Positions 16,278-24,406 of a stretch of DNA of 32,023 nt are shown piece by piece. The notes under the pieces are model-generated. The model made no database searches. It worked only from the letters and a program-made list of their open reading frames with translations, and had not been told where the DNA came from. The stretch's first letter is position 1, and each line of letters opens with the position of its first letter. Both the position numbers and the translations under genes were made by a program. Source of the DNA: Thermodesulfobacteriota bacterium (GTDB lineage Bacteria > Desulfobacterota > Dissulfuribacteria > Dissulfuribacterales > QOAL01); NCBI GenBank assembly GCA_013154175.1, contig JAADCZ010000170.1, positions 1 through 32,023 of the forward strand. Direction: 5' to 3'.

Positions 16278-16548
16278 GAACTGTTCCCTTCCTTTCCCCG
16301 TCCTTTTTTTCGGCTTCCTTGGTGAATCGTTTGGTGAGAATTATGAAATTCTTGATTCCCCCTCCCAAACCGAACAAAAAGAACAATATGGTAAGCCATG
16401 GGTAAGTCTTTCCCTCAAAGAACTTAATGTCCAGGTAATACCCGGTTATAACTCCGGCAAAGGTCGATAAGACGACGGCCAGTGCTATTGTGGTGGCATT
16501 GCTGAAGTGCCTCAATGCCAGGGCCAGCTCCTGCCGGATGGTACCCAT
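16228..16548 (-). CDS. atpZ: AtpZ/AtpI-type small membrane protein
   Basis: This 106-residue protein has two membrane segments (about 19-38 and 50-68), with GYYLDIKFF between them and GLGGGIKNFI in the second, typical of the AtpZ family (putative F0F1-ATPase subunit encoded at the head of Fo operons). The tail after residue 75 is charged and overlaps the start of atpI by 50 bases. In AtpZ/AtpI pairs described elsewhere the two act together in divalent cation transport for the synthase. It is the first gene of the Fo set, 106 bases after hemL. Confidence 0.8.
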   Translation of the reverse strand: MGTIRQELALALRHFSNATTIALAVVLSTFAGVITGYYLDIKFFEGKTYPWLTILFFLFGLGGGIKNFIILTKRFTKEAEKKDGERKGTVLGTEDEQHQGDTDGQS

Positions 16549-16654
16549 AGCTTTTTTTACCCTTTCCTCAGGCAGTTTTTAAAATTGGCTGGATATACCG
16601 CCAAAACTTTGATTTCTGCCCGACGTTCCATATCAGATAGCATATTATTCCGCC

Positions 16655-17947
16655 TTATGCAAGAACTTTGAATGACGATTCAGTGGCTTCAATAGCGAAG
16701 TCGAGATCATCCCAGTTGTGAGCAAGGGACACAAATGCCGCCTCAAATTGGGACGGAGCCAGGTAAACGCCGTTTCGAAGCATCTGTCTGAAATATTTTC
16801 CGTAAAATTCCGTATCAGATTGCGATGCCTGTTCAAAATTTCTGATTGGTCCGTCCTGGCCAAAGAAACAGGTCATCATGGATGCAATCTTCTGAATGGT
16901 GCATTTTATGCCATATTTTTGTGAAATTGTTTTCAGTTCTCCGGCCAGATAATCCATGCGGTTTTCAAGAAGCTCATAGATTCCAGGCCGCGAAAGTATC
17001 TCAAGGGTTTTGATGCCGGCAGCCATTGCAAGGGGGTTGCCTGAAAGGGTCCCTGCCTGGTACACAGGGCCGTCTGGTGCAATTTGATCCATGATCTCGG
17101 CCTTTCCGCCATAGGCACCCACTGGCAGCCCACCACCTATAATTTTCCCAAGACAGGTGAGGTCGGGCATGATGTCGAAGTATTCCTGTGCTCCGCCCGG
17201 TGCCAACCTGAAGCCGGTTATAACCTCATCAAATATGAGCACAATTCCGCGTTCCTGGGTGATTTGCCTCAGAAATGGGAGAAAATCCTCATCAGGGAGT
17301 ACAACGCCCATATTGGCCGGCACGGGTTCTACTATGATGCAGGCCACCTGGTCTCCCTCCTTGTCCAGGACGTTTTTCACTGCATCCTTGTCGTTGAATG
17401 GGATGGCAATGGTGTTCTGCACTATTTCCTCTGGAACACCAGGGCTTCCTGGAATGCCAAGGGTTGCCACGCCAGAGCCTGCCTTTACGAGAAAGGAATC
17501 TGCATGACCATGATAGCAGCCGTTAAACTTGACTATCTTCTTCCTGTTTGTGAAGCCGCGGGCCAATCTCACCGCACTCATGGTGGCCTCGGTGCCTGAG
17601 TTGACTAGCCTTACCTTCTCTATGGAAGGAACCATGTCCACTATCATCTCGGCAAGCTTGACCTCACTCCACGTGGGTATCCCAAAGCTTGAGCCCGTCT
17701 CCGCAGCCTTTTTCACTGCAGCCACCACTTCGGGGTGGCAGTGGCCCAGGATGAGCGGCCCCCAGGAGCAAACAAAGTCCATATATGAGTTACCATCAAC
17801 GTCCCAAACCCAGCAGCCACTGCCAGATTCAACGAAGATAGGGTCTGCCCCTACTGACTTGCATGCACGCACGGGGCTGTTGACACCACCTGGTATTACC
17901 TTTTTTGCTCTGTCAAAAAAATGTTTTGAAAGCAGATTACGCTGCAT
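16655..17947 (-). CDS. hemL: Glutamate-1-semialdehyde 2,1-aminomutase
   Basis: HemL moves the amino group of glutamate-1-semialdehyde to make 5-aminolevulinate, the first dedicated tetrapyrrole precursor in the C5 pathway. The 430-residue product is full length and fits this PLP enzyme: IPGGVNSPVRA near the N-terminus, VNSGTEATMSAVRLAR (phosphate binding), YHGHAD, FDEVITGFR with Asp240, and GKIIGGGLPVGAYGG with the PLP-binding Lys268. GAGGAGA lies upstream of the ATG. It is cotranscribable with the Fo genes downstream on the same strand. Confidence 0.97.
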   Translation of the reverse strand: MQRNLLSKHFFDRAKKVIPGGVNSPVRACKSVGADPIFVESGSGCWVWDVDGNSYMDFVCSWGPLILGHCHPEVVAAVKKAAETGSSFGIPTWSEVKLAEMIVDMVPSIEKVRLVNSGTEATMSAVRLARGFTNRKKIVKFNGCYHGHADSFLVKAGSGVATLGIPGSPGVPEEIVQNTIAIPFNDKDAVKNVLDKEGDQVACIIVEPVPANMGVVLPDEDFLPFLRQITQERGIVLIFDEVITGFRLAPGGAQEYFDIMPDLTCLGKIIGGGLPVGAYGGKAEIMDQIAPDGPVYQAGTLSGNPLAMAAGIKTLEILSRPGIYELLENRMDYLAGELKTISQKYGIKCTIQKIASMMTCFFGQDGPIRNFEQASQSDTEFYGKYFRQMLRNGVYLAPSQFEAAFVSLAHNWDDLDFAIEATESSFKVLA

Positions 17948-18007
17948 CTCTTTTTATCTCCTCTGTTCTTGGTATATTTTGAGAAGCACTTAACCTTTGG
18001 GAATTAA

Positions 18008-19168
18008 ATGGCACTTTACTCTGACAGGCAATCCAATTTCAACATCAGATTTTTCGCTTGCTATCTGCTTGCCGCCATAATTCTTGTTGGGGCGCCACTT
18101 GTGGGAATGGTGCTGACAGGTCAGGATCTTGAAAGATTCACAAGATTCCCCCCTCGACCAGGCTATGTGATTCATGCAAAGGATAATTGGCCCCTCTTTT
18201 TTCTTGGCCTCACCCTTTTTGTCTCACTCATTGCCCTTTGGGTAAAGAGGGCGTTAAGGGCGCCCAAAATCTTGGATGTCAGAGGCGCCAAGGGGGCTTT
18301 CCCTTTGTGGGGCTGGCTGGGGCTTTCCCTGCTTTTGGCAGCGTGGGGTGTGTCTTGGAATCTTTTACCTGTTGGTCAGTGGCTTAGGAACTGGAGCTTT
18401 ACTCCCTTGTGGCTAGGTTTCATCCTGGTGCTAAATGCCCTTTCCAAGTGGCGAATGGGTACCTGCCTCTTGACGTCCAGGCCCCTTTCATTCTGGCTCC
18501 TTTTTCCCCTTAGCAGCGTTTTTTGGTGGTATTTCGAGTTTTTGAATCGATTTGTTGAAAACTGGTACTATGTCGGCGTGGAAACCTTTGGTTCACTGCA
18601 ATATGCCTTGATGGCCTCCTTGGCCTTCTCCACAGTGCTTCCAGGGGTTTTGTCCATGAACGAGCTATTAAAGTCGGTAAGATTATTTGAATATGCCTTT
18701 ATTTTTGAAGGATTGAAGGGAAGGCACCCCAGAAAGGACTTAGCCCTGGCAGTCCTTTTGATTTCTGTGGCAGGGTTGGGGCTGATGGGACTCTTCCCAG
18801 ATTATCTCTTCCCGCTTCTATGGGTAAGCCCCCTGTTGGTCATCTGTTCTCTTAAGGTGTGGTTCAATGTGCCAAATCTGCTGGAGCTCGTGTTTTCATC
18901 GGGAAATCTGGGGCCAGTTGCCAGACTTGCAGCCAGCGCTCTAGCATGCGGTCTTTTCTGGGAGATGTGGAACTTCTGGAGTTACCCCAAATGGGTGTAT
19001 TCAATACCATTTGTGGGCCAATTCAAGGTCTTTGAGATGCCCATTCTGGGCTATCTGGGCTACCTGCCCTTTGGCCTAGAATGTGCCGCCGTGGCCTCGA
19101 TTCTCATACCAATAGAGGAAATAATAGGGCTTGGGGCACTGGGAAATAGGCAAAGCCAAGCCCAATAA
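18008..19168 (+). CDS. Uncharacterised multi-pass membrane protein
   Basis: I do not recognise the family. The 386-residue product has about nine or ten hydrophobic segments, an unusually high Trp and Phe content, and conserved-looking loops: RFPPRPGYVIHAKDN near residue 50, WWYFEFLNRFVENWYYVGVE in the middle, and LFWEMWNFWSYPKW followed by FEMPILGYLGYLPFGLE near the end. Several acidic and aromatic residues lie in or beside membrane segments, as in integral membrane enzymes or transporters, but no catalytic motif can be named. It is transcribed divergently from hemL, 60 bases away, and its end faces the end of the PilB-like gene with only 16 bases between the stops. The start codon has only a weak ribosome site. 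Confidence 0.75.
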   Translation: MALYSDRQSNFNIRFFACYLLAAIILVGAPLVGMVLTGQDLERFTRFPPRPGYVIHAKDNWPLFFLGLTLFVSLIALWVKRALRAPKILDVRGAKGAFPLWGWLGLSLLLAAWGVSWNLLPVGQWLRNWSFTPLWLGFILVLNALSKWRMGTCLLTSRPLSFWLLFPLSSVFWWYFEFLNRFVENWYYVGVETFGSLQYALMASLAFSTVLPGVLSMNELLKSVRLFEYAFIFEGLKGRHPRKDLALAVLLISVAGLGLMGLFPDYLFPLLWVSPLLVICSLKVWFNVPNLLELVFSSGNLGPVARLAASALACGLFWEMWNFWSYPKWVYSIPFVGQFKVFEMPILGYLGYLPFGLECAAVASILIPIEEIIGLGALGNRQSQAQ

Positions 19169-19184
19169 CGGGGCACTAATCCCT

Positions 19185-21548
19185 TTACCTGATACAGGCA
19201 GCAAGGACCTGGCGCATATCCGTCTCTCCCATGAGCACCTTCCTAATGCCGTCCTGTTTCAGGGTTGTCATGCCATTTGTAAGCCCGTAGTCCCTGATTT
19301 CCATGACTGGTTTCTTGGACTGGATGAGTTTTCTCAGGCCATCGTCACTGACAAGTAGTTCATGGATTGCCATTCTTCCCTTGTAGCCAACGTTGTTACA
19401 GGCATGACACCCCTTTGGCCTGTAGAGGGTCACATTGTCAAGGTCCTCCGGTGTGAGTGGGCGGGCAGGGTTTTTGCCATATTCGTACAATATGCGTTCC
19501 TTTTCCTCTGAATCAGGGGTGTAGGGCTCCTTGCACTTGGGGCACAGTCTCTTTACGAGTCGCTGGGCCAGCACGCACAAAAGGGCATCAGCAAAGTTGA
19601 ATGGGTCCATTCCCATTCCCAGTAACCTGGTCACAGTTTCAGGAGCAGAGTTGGTGTGCAGGGTTGAAAATACCAGGTGGCCGGTAAGTGATGCTTCGAT
19701 AACCGTATTGGCGGTTTCTTCATCTCGAGTTTCACCAACCATTATGACATCGGGGTCGGCCCTGAGAAAGGCCCTTAGAATCCTGGCAAAGGTAAGGCCG
19801 ATGCTGGGCTTTACCTGTACCTGTCTCAGGCCATCCTGGACAATTTCTACCGGGTCTTCAGCTGTCCATATCTTCTTTTCCGGTCTGTTTATGTGCCCCA
19901 GGGCAGCGTGAAGGGTGGTTGTCTTACCAGAACCAGTTGGTCCAACGACCAAAATCAGCCCATAGGGCATTTCGATACACTTTTTCAGATTTTTAAGGTT
20001 CTCTTCCAGTAGTCCAATTCTATCAAGTGGCATGGCCTCGGATGAAGCCAAGATACGCAGAACGACGTCCTCGTTTCCTTCTGTGGTGGGAAGGGTGGCC
20101 ACACGAAGTTCTATGGTTTTGCCAGTCCTGGTCTTGAACTTGATCTTGCCATCCTGGGGCAACCTCTTTTCTGCAATGTCCAGGTTTGCCATGATCTTTA
20201 TTCTGGACACCAGGGCCTTTTTGTAATTGAAGGGGATGGTCTGATATTTCAGACAGTCTCCATCGATTCGATACCTTATAAGGGCCCCTCTCTTGCCAGT
20301 GAGGCTTTCTATATGAATATCCGATGCGTTTCGGATGTAGGCATCTTCAATGATTTTGTTGGCCATCTGGACAACGACGCTGTCGGCGTCAGAGGCCAGG
20401 CTATCGTCCTCTTCAAGTTCATCATCGTCTTCCTCCACGAGCTCCAACTGTTCGAAGACGTCGTTTTCATCGTCCCCAAGATTGTATTTCCCAAAGAAGT
20501 AATCGATAAATTTATCGATATCGTCTTTGAGGGCCACTGCGTACTCAAAGTTTCTGGCCTTGAGCACCCTCTGAATGTTGTCTATCTTGCTGAGGTCATG
20601 GGGATTGTCTACGGCAACGAGCAGTGTTCCCCCTTCTTCTTTGATTGGAGCGCATGGGGTGGTGCGAAAGAAGTGTTCCTTCACCCCGGAGATGCACTTT
20701 GGTGTTGCTCCAACCTCTAGTTCGTTAAATTCAATAAAGGGGCACCGATAATATTCGGATAATGAGTTGCCGATTTCGTCCTTGTCTATGCCAAACTGAT
20801 TTATCAGTATGCTTTCAATGGGTTTCTTGGACTGTCTGGCAAGTTCCTTTGCCTGCTCCAACTGGTCTTCGTTCAAAAGACCATTTCTGATCAGGTAATA
20901 GAATCGGCCAAACTTTTGGGCTGTCTTGTTGAGGCTATCCAGTTTCTCCTTGGCGTTTCTGAAGTTCTCATTGAGCTTTACCAGTTGTTCGAGGGTGGAG
21001 ACAGCCCGGGTGACAGAACCGGTGCGTTCGTAAGTAAGCGCCAGCTGGTAAAGGGTGTCCTGACGGATATTCTCTGGCAGATCTGGATCTTCCAGGGCCA
21101 TCTCGAAGTAGTCGATGGCATCGAAGGGCATGTCTAGTTTCAGGTAGAGTTCACCGATTTTTGCCCGGACAATGCCCTTGTTGTAGCCGGATCTTTCTAG
21201 GATCTTCAGTTCCTCGAGGGCCTCTGACAGAAAGCCTGCCTCGATGAGGCCGAGGCAGTTTTCAAAGTCCTGGCGCAATTTGTCTTCATCGATTTCCTCT
21301 GCCTGGTCCTTCCGGGATTTTTCTCCCTCGAGGCCCTTGCTAGCGGCTATTTCCTGGAGCTTTGCATCAATTCGCTGCTGAAGTTCAGGAGTCAGATTAT
21401 CCCCTGCAACATCGAGCAGTTTTTTGAGTATTGCCTCTGCCTCATCATAGAGGCCATGATTTAGATAAAGTGCTGCCTCTTCGATTTTGTAGTTGATATC
21501 ATCGACTGAGAGGGCAGCTGCTTCTGTCCCTAGATCCAGATCCAGCAT
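19185..21548 (-). CDS. PilB/GspE-type secretion ATPase with N-terminal TPR region
   Basis: The C-terminal two thirds is a complete type II secretion/type IV pilus assembly ATPase. It has an MshEN-type N domain (about 210-340, starting FGRFYYLIRNGLLNEDQLEQ), Walker A GPTGSGKT (from residue 536), Asp box TAEDPVE, Walker B ADPDVIMVGETRDEETA, His box TGHLVFSTLHTNSA, and a zinc site CPKC with CHAC. Residues about 20-205 are an added region of TPR-like helix pairs (for example LYLNHGLYDEAEAIL, GELYLKLDMPFDAIDYF). The total of 787 residues compares with about 570 for standard PilB. It is the last gene of the mglB-mglA-CheW-like operon, 15 bases after the CheW-like gene. It could drive pilus extension or a secretion system; the TPR part may receive signals. 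Confidence 0.93.
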   Translation of the reverse strand: MLDLDLGTEAAALSVDDINYKIEEAALYLNHGLYDEAEAILKKLLDVAGDNLTPELQQRIDAKLQEIAASKGLEGEKSRKDQAEEIDEDKLRQDFENCLGLIEAGFLSEALEELKILERSGYNKGIVRAKIGELYLKLDMPFDAIDYFEMALEDPDLPENIRQDTLYQLALTYERTGSVTRAVSTLEQLVKLNENFRNAKEKLDSLNKTAQKFGRFYYLIRNGLLNEDQLEQAKELARQSKKPIESILINQFGIDKDEIGNSLSEYYRCPFIEFNELEVGATPKCISGVKEHFFRTTPCAPIKEEGGTLLVAVDNPHDLSKIDNIQRVLKARNFEYAVALKDDIDKFIDYFFGKYNLGDDENDVFEQLELVEEDDDELEEDDSLASDADSVVVQMANKIIEDAYIRNASDIHIESLTGKRGALIRYRIDGDCLKYQTIPFNYKKALVSRIKIMANLDIAEKRLPQDGKIKFKTRTGKTIELRVATLPTTEGNEDVVLRILASSEAMPLDRIGLLEENLKNLKKCIEMPYGLILVVGPTGSGKTTTLHAALGHINRPEKKIWTAEDPVEIVQDGLRQVQVKPSIGLTFARILRAFLRADPDVIMVGETRDEETANTVIEASLTGHLVFSTLHTNSAPETVTRLLGMGMDPFNFADALLCVLAQRLVKRLCPKCKEPYTPDSEEKERILYEYGKNPARPLTPEDLDNVTLYRPKGCHACNNVGYKGRMAIHELLVSDDGLRKLIQSKKPVMEIRDYGLTNGMTTLKQDGIRKVLMGETDMRQVLAACIR

Positions 21549-21563
21549 AGTTCTACCCTATCT

Positions 21564-23183
21564 CTACCTATTGACTGATTCGGCAGTGAGTACGGTGATT
21601 CTGTTGCCATTGATTTCTATTTCACCAGCCACGGCGCCATCACTGATGGCTTTACATTTGGCATTTTGTGGCACATTGATGGAAATTGGTGCCTCTGGCG
21701 CCCTGATGGCAGCCCCTTGCTTCCCATTGAAAATAACGATGACGTAAAAACTGGAAGGAGTGGGAAGCCTTGTATCTCCAACCTGTGTCACCACTGGAAA
21801 TTCCATTTCCGCAAGTTCTCCCTCATCAAGCTCTGCAAGCTTGTTGGTGAACTGGCCGGTTAGTTTCGACCATGGCCATGGCTTCAGTTTGGAAAGGGGC
21901 AAAGACTGGGCCTTTTTGATAAAGGATTTGGAAAGCCAGGGCGGTTCTGAGATATAGGCCACCTCTTCTGCTGGAACACCTATTTCCATACCATCTACAG
22001 AAAAGGTAAGTAGCTGATTCCAGGGGCAATGCTCTTCCCTGGCTTCTGGCTCGAAACCTTGTGTCTGGATGTGTGGCGGTTCTGTTTGGGAAAGATCTGG
22101 GGTGCCACCTTCAAAGAAGTAACTGGTGAGTCTTGCAATCTCTCCCTCCAAGCTGATACGGATATTCTTGTGGAACTTGTAGAGTTTTTCCATGCCAGGA
22201 GTGTTGGAAAGGAGCTTTTCCAGTGGGACAATCTTTTTGACATGCCCCTGAAGGGTCTTGATATGGGAGAGGAGTAATCTTTCTGCCTCTTCACTCAGGC
22301 CAGTGGACTTGGTGGCAACCTTTTCCTCTTGCTCTGGGGCCTGTACGAAGACAGGGGCTGGCTCCACGGTTTCTTCCGTAGCCTTTTGCGGCTCTGAAAC
22401 CTGGCTGCTCGCTGGGGGTTCCATGATTTCAGGACGCGGCTGTTTTTCAAAGGCATGCTCGCCAAGAATGGTGGTGAGTTCATCCTGAAGGGTCTCTATC
22501 TCTTTTTGTTCCACCTTTTTGCCAGCATGCATGCTTATAACTGTCTCAATGGCCCTTTTGATGAGTCCAGGGGCATTGGCCTTCATGTTTTGAGGGGCAC
22601 TCTTGGCCTGCTCCAGTACCTCTGCGCATAGTGCCAGGAGACTGTGGGCACCAGTAATCCCCTTTATCTCATCAAGTTCAAGGATATCTCTCAGTTCAGA
22701 GAGGGCCTCGTTTATTTCCTGCCCTGAAACTTCCCATTCGATGGTATAGATGCCTTCCCTCAGCCTGTTCAGCCGGGCAGTCACATCATCCTCGTCGGCT
22801 GTGGCGCCTTCTTCCATCTCTATTTCCAGCTGTGCCTCTTCTTGTTCTTCCATGAGCTGGAGTTCTATTTCCGGCTCTTCTGGTTCGCTTGGCTGGGCCT
22901 TTTCCTCCTCTGCCTCAGCCACCTCGAGCTCCAGCTCTGGCTCGTCTCCAGTCTCTTCATCTGTGACTGGTGCCGAGGCTGGCTCTGGCTCTGGTTCCAG
23001 GGAAAGTTCCAGATTGATTTCAGGCTGTTCCCCTGGCCCTGCCTCATTTGCTTCCAGCTCTTTGACTTCCTGGGTCAGTGGGTCTATTTCTATTTTTTTA
23101 ACAGGCTTAAAGAGGTCATCTATCGTCTCTTCAATTTTGTCAGTGAAAACCTCAGGTTCTGGGAGATTGTTGTTGTTTTTCAC
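21564..23183 (-). CDS. Acidic protein with C-terminal CheW-like domain
   Basis: This 539-residue protein begins with GTG, in a GTGA overlap with the mglA stop, behind GGAGAAGG. Residues about 35-135 are extremely acidic and Pro-rich (for example EPEPEPASAPVTDEE), probably disordered. Residues 140-235 look helical, 236-290 are again Pro/Glu-rich, and 290-350 is helical. The C-terminal part (about 395-539) looks like CheW: LLTFSVDGMEIGVPAEEVAYI at its start and a terminal GEIEINGNRITVLTAESV strand pair. CheW domains couple kinases to receptors. Its place between MglA and the PilB-like ATPase, opposite a CheA operon, suggests an adaptor. The CheW assignment is by pattern only and is moderate. 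Confidence 0.7.
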   Translation of the reverse strand: MKNNNNLPEPEVFTDKIEETIDDLFKPVKKIEIDPLTQEVKELEANEAGPGEQPEINLELSLEPEPEPASAPVTDEETGDEPELELEVAEAEEEKAQPSEPEEPEIELQLMEEQEEAQLEIEMEEGATADEDDVTARLNRLREGIYTIEWEVSGQEINEALSELRDILELDEIKGITGAHSLLALCAEVLEQAKSAPQNMKANAPGLIKRAIETVISMHAGKKVEQKEIETLQDELTTILGEHAFEKQPRPEIMEPPASSQVSEPQKATEETVEPAPVFVQAPEQEEKVATKSTGLSEEAERLLLSHIKTLQGHVKKIVPLEKLLSNTPGMEKLYKFHKNIRISLEGEIARLTSYFFEGGTPDLSQTEPPHIQTQGFEPEAREEHCPWNQLLTFSVDGMEIGVPAEEVAYISEPPWLSKSFIKKAQSLPLSKLKPWPWSKLTGQFTNKLAELDEGELAEMEFPVVTQVGDTRLPTPSSFYVIVIFNGKQGAAIRAPEAPISINVPQNAKCKAISDGAVAGEIEINGNRITVLTAESVNR

Positions 23184-23818
23184 AGTACCTTCTCCATTTG
23201 CTTTTTAGGATTTAAAAGGTGCTTATTAGCAACGTATCTCACGGTTTTTTTGCTAATATCCTTTAGGGTTTCGAATACCCCGATTCCCTTTGTGGCCGCG
23301 GCTTCAAAGGTCTTGACCTGAAGCTCGCTGTTGAGGTCCTCTTCGAGCTCCTCAATGGAAAGTGTAGGAATGGGGGATTTGACCAGATCACGCTTGTTAT
23401 ACTGGATGACCAAGGGCAAGGAGTTGATATCCAGGTTGTATTCCTTGAGATTCGCCTTTAGATCATTGAGACTCTCGATATTTTTCTTGCGGCGCACCCT
23501 CAGGGAGTCTGCAACGAATACAAGGCCATCCACGCCCTTGAGCACCAGTTTTCTGGTTGCCTCATAGATGGCCTGGCCTGGAACCGTATAAAGTTGGATA
23601 CGGATATCGAATCCGTTGATTTTTCCCAAATTGAGTGGGAGCAGATCGAAAAAAAGGGTTCTGTCACCCTTTGTCTCAATGGTAAGCAGCTTGCCCTTGG
23701 CATTGCTGTTCATTGAATTATAGATGTAAAGCAGGTTGGTTGTCTTGCCGCATCTGCCTGGGCCGTAATAGACAATTTTGCAGTGAACTTCTCTTTTGCT
23801 CAGATCGATTAGTGCCAT
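23180..23818 (-). CDS. mglA: MglA-type small GTPase
   Basis: MglA is a Ras-like GTPase that sets cell polarity and drives gliding or twitching reversals in Myxococcus and relatives. The 212-residue product aligns closely by eye: CKIVYYGPGRCGKTTNLLYI with the P-loop at 19-26, LYTVPGQAIY (78-85) with the family-typical PGQ switch II, FVADS, and the guanine-specificity motif NKRD (141-144). ATG at 23818 is preferred, giving MALIDLSKREVHCKIVYYG like known MglA; a GTG- or TTG-type upstream start at 23839 would overlap mglB. It lies four bases after the mglB stop. Confidence 0.95.
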   Translation of the reverse strand: MALIDLSKREVHCKIVYYGPGRCGKTTNLLYIYNSMNSNAKGKLLTIETKGDRTLFFDLLPLNLGKINGFDIRIQLYTVPGQAIYEATRKLVLKGVDGLVFVADSLRVRRKKNIESLNDLKANLKEYNLDINSLPLVIQYNKRDLVKSPIPTLSIEELEEDLNSELQVKTFEAAATKGIGVFETLKDISKKTVRYVANKHLLNPKKQMEKVL

Positions 23819-23822
23819 GTAG

Positions 23823-24224
23823 TTAATTCCCCTGCCCAAAAATCTTATCTATGCTGTTAGTCAGTTCAGCCACTCTCAATCTCACAAGCCCGAGAGATAC
23901 ATCGTCACCAAAAATCGTCACCAGAATGAGTTCGTCTCCTACCTTTGCGAAGTGAATGCTGTCCCGTTTTCCCTTGTGGAACAACAAAGAAAAATCGTCT
24001 TCTCCTATGAGCTTTGCCATTTGGGAGGTGGCACCAAAGTTGGCTGCTGCTAGGGCGGCTAGTGAAGTAACGTCCAGGTCTTTTCGGTTTTTGCCACAAC
24101 TTGCAACCACATTTCCAGCCTGGTCGATGAGCAAGGCGGTGTGAACACCAGCCTCAATTAGGGCCTCGTTGATTTGAGACTTGGCTTTTTCCAGTGCTGG
24201 ACCAGTCAATACGAGATCTGCCAT
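23823..24224 (-). CDS. mglB: MglB-type roadblock/LC7 protein
   Basis: The 133-residue product has the roadblock/LC7 fold pattern, with ALLIDQAGNVVASCG at the start of the sheet, LAALAAANFGATSQMAKLIG as the central helix, and DELILVTIFGDDVSLGLVRLRV toward the end. In Myxococcus and Thermus, MglB is the GTPase-activating partner of MglA and forms a 2:1 complex with it. Being directly upstream of mglA supports the same role here. It is the first gene of the four-gene minus-strand operon and has a sigma-28-like promoter about 50 bases upstream. Confidence 0.93.
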   Translation of the reverse strand: MADLVLTGPALEKAKSQINEALIEAGVHTALLIDQAGNVVASCGKNRKDLDVTSLAALAAANFGATSQMAKLIGEDDFSLLFHKGKRDSIHFAKVGDELILVTIFGDDVSLGLVRLRVAELTNSIDKIFGQGN

Positions 24225-24278
24225 TTTTGAACCCCAAAAATTTTTAGGAAACTTTGAATTGTGTCGCTCTTATAGGGC

Positions 24279-24305
24279 TTATCGGAAGGGAAAGATGAAA
24301 AATTA
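24279..24305 (-). promoter_or_regulatory. Sigma-28 (FliA)-like promoter for mglB operon
   Basis: On the minus strand TAAT (24305-24302) is followed after exactly 15 bases by TCCGATAA (24286-24279). The sigma-28 consensus is TAAA-N15-GCCGATAA, so the match is three of four and seven of eight. Transcription would start near 24271, leaving a leader of about 45 bases before mglB. It is a consensus match without experimental support, but the second copy facing the other way strengthens it. Confidence 0.6.
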
Positions 24306-24337
24306 ACAGAAAGTTTTTGAGGCCTGTGCCCCATTGT

Positions 24338-24364
24338 TAAGGAGAAGAATTGTCATGTCGATAA
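24338..24364 (+). promoter_or_regulatory. Sigma-28 (FliA)-like promoter for the HDOD-che operon
   Basis: TAAG (24338-24341) is followed after exactly 15 bases by GTCGATAA (24357-24364), again three of four and seven of eight positions of the sigma-28 consensus TAAA-N15-GCCGATAA. The start would be near 24371, about 35 bases before the HDOD gene. It lies in the same 182-base intergenic region as its minus-strand partner. Confidence 0.6.
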
Positions 24365-24406
24365 AGAAAAGAGAACTGTAATAAATCTGAAATGGGGATA
24401 GCCTGT

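Noticed and set aside
16558-16632. A 24-codon minus-strand frame (MERRAEIKVLAVYPANFKNC...) between hemL and atpZ
   Set aside because: No ribosome binding site precedes it and it is too short to support as a gene; it could only be a leader peptide if conserved.
22750-23208. Plus-strand Ser-rich frame of 152 codons
   Set aside because: It is the complement of the acidic Glu/Pro region of the CheW-like gene; the Ser-rich composition is what antisense of Glu-rich coding gives.
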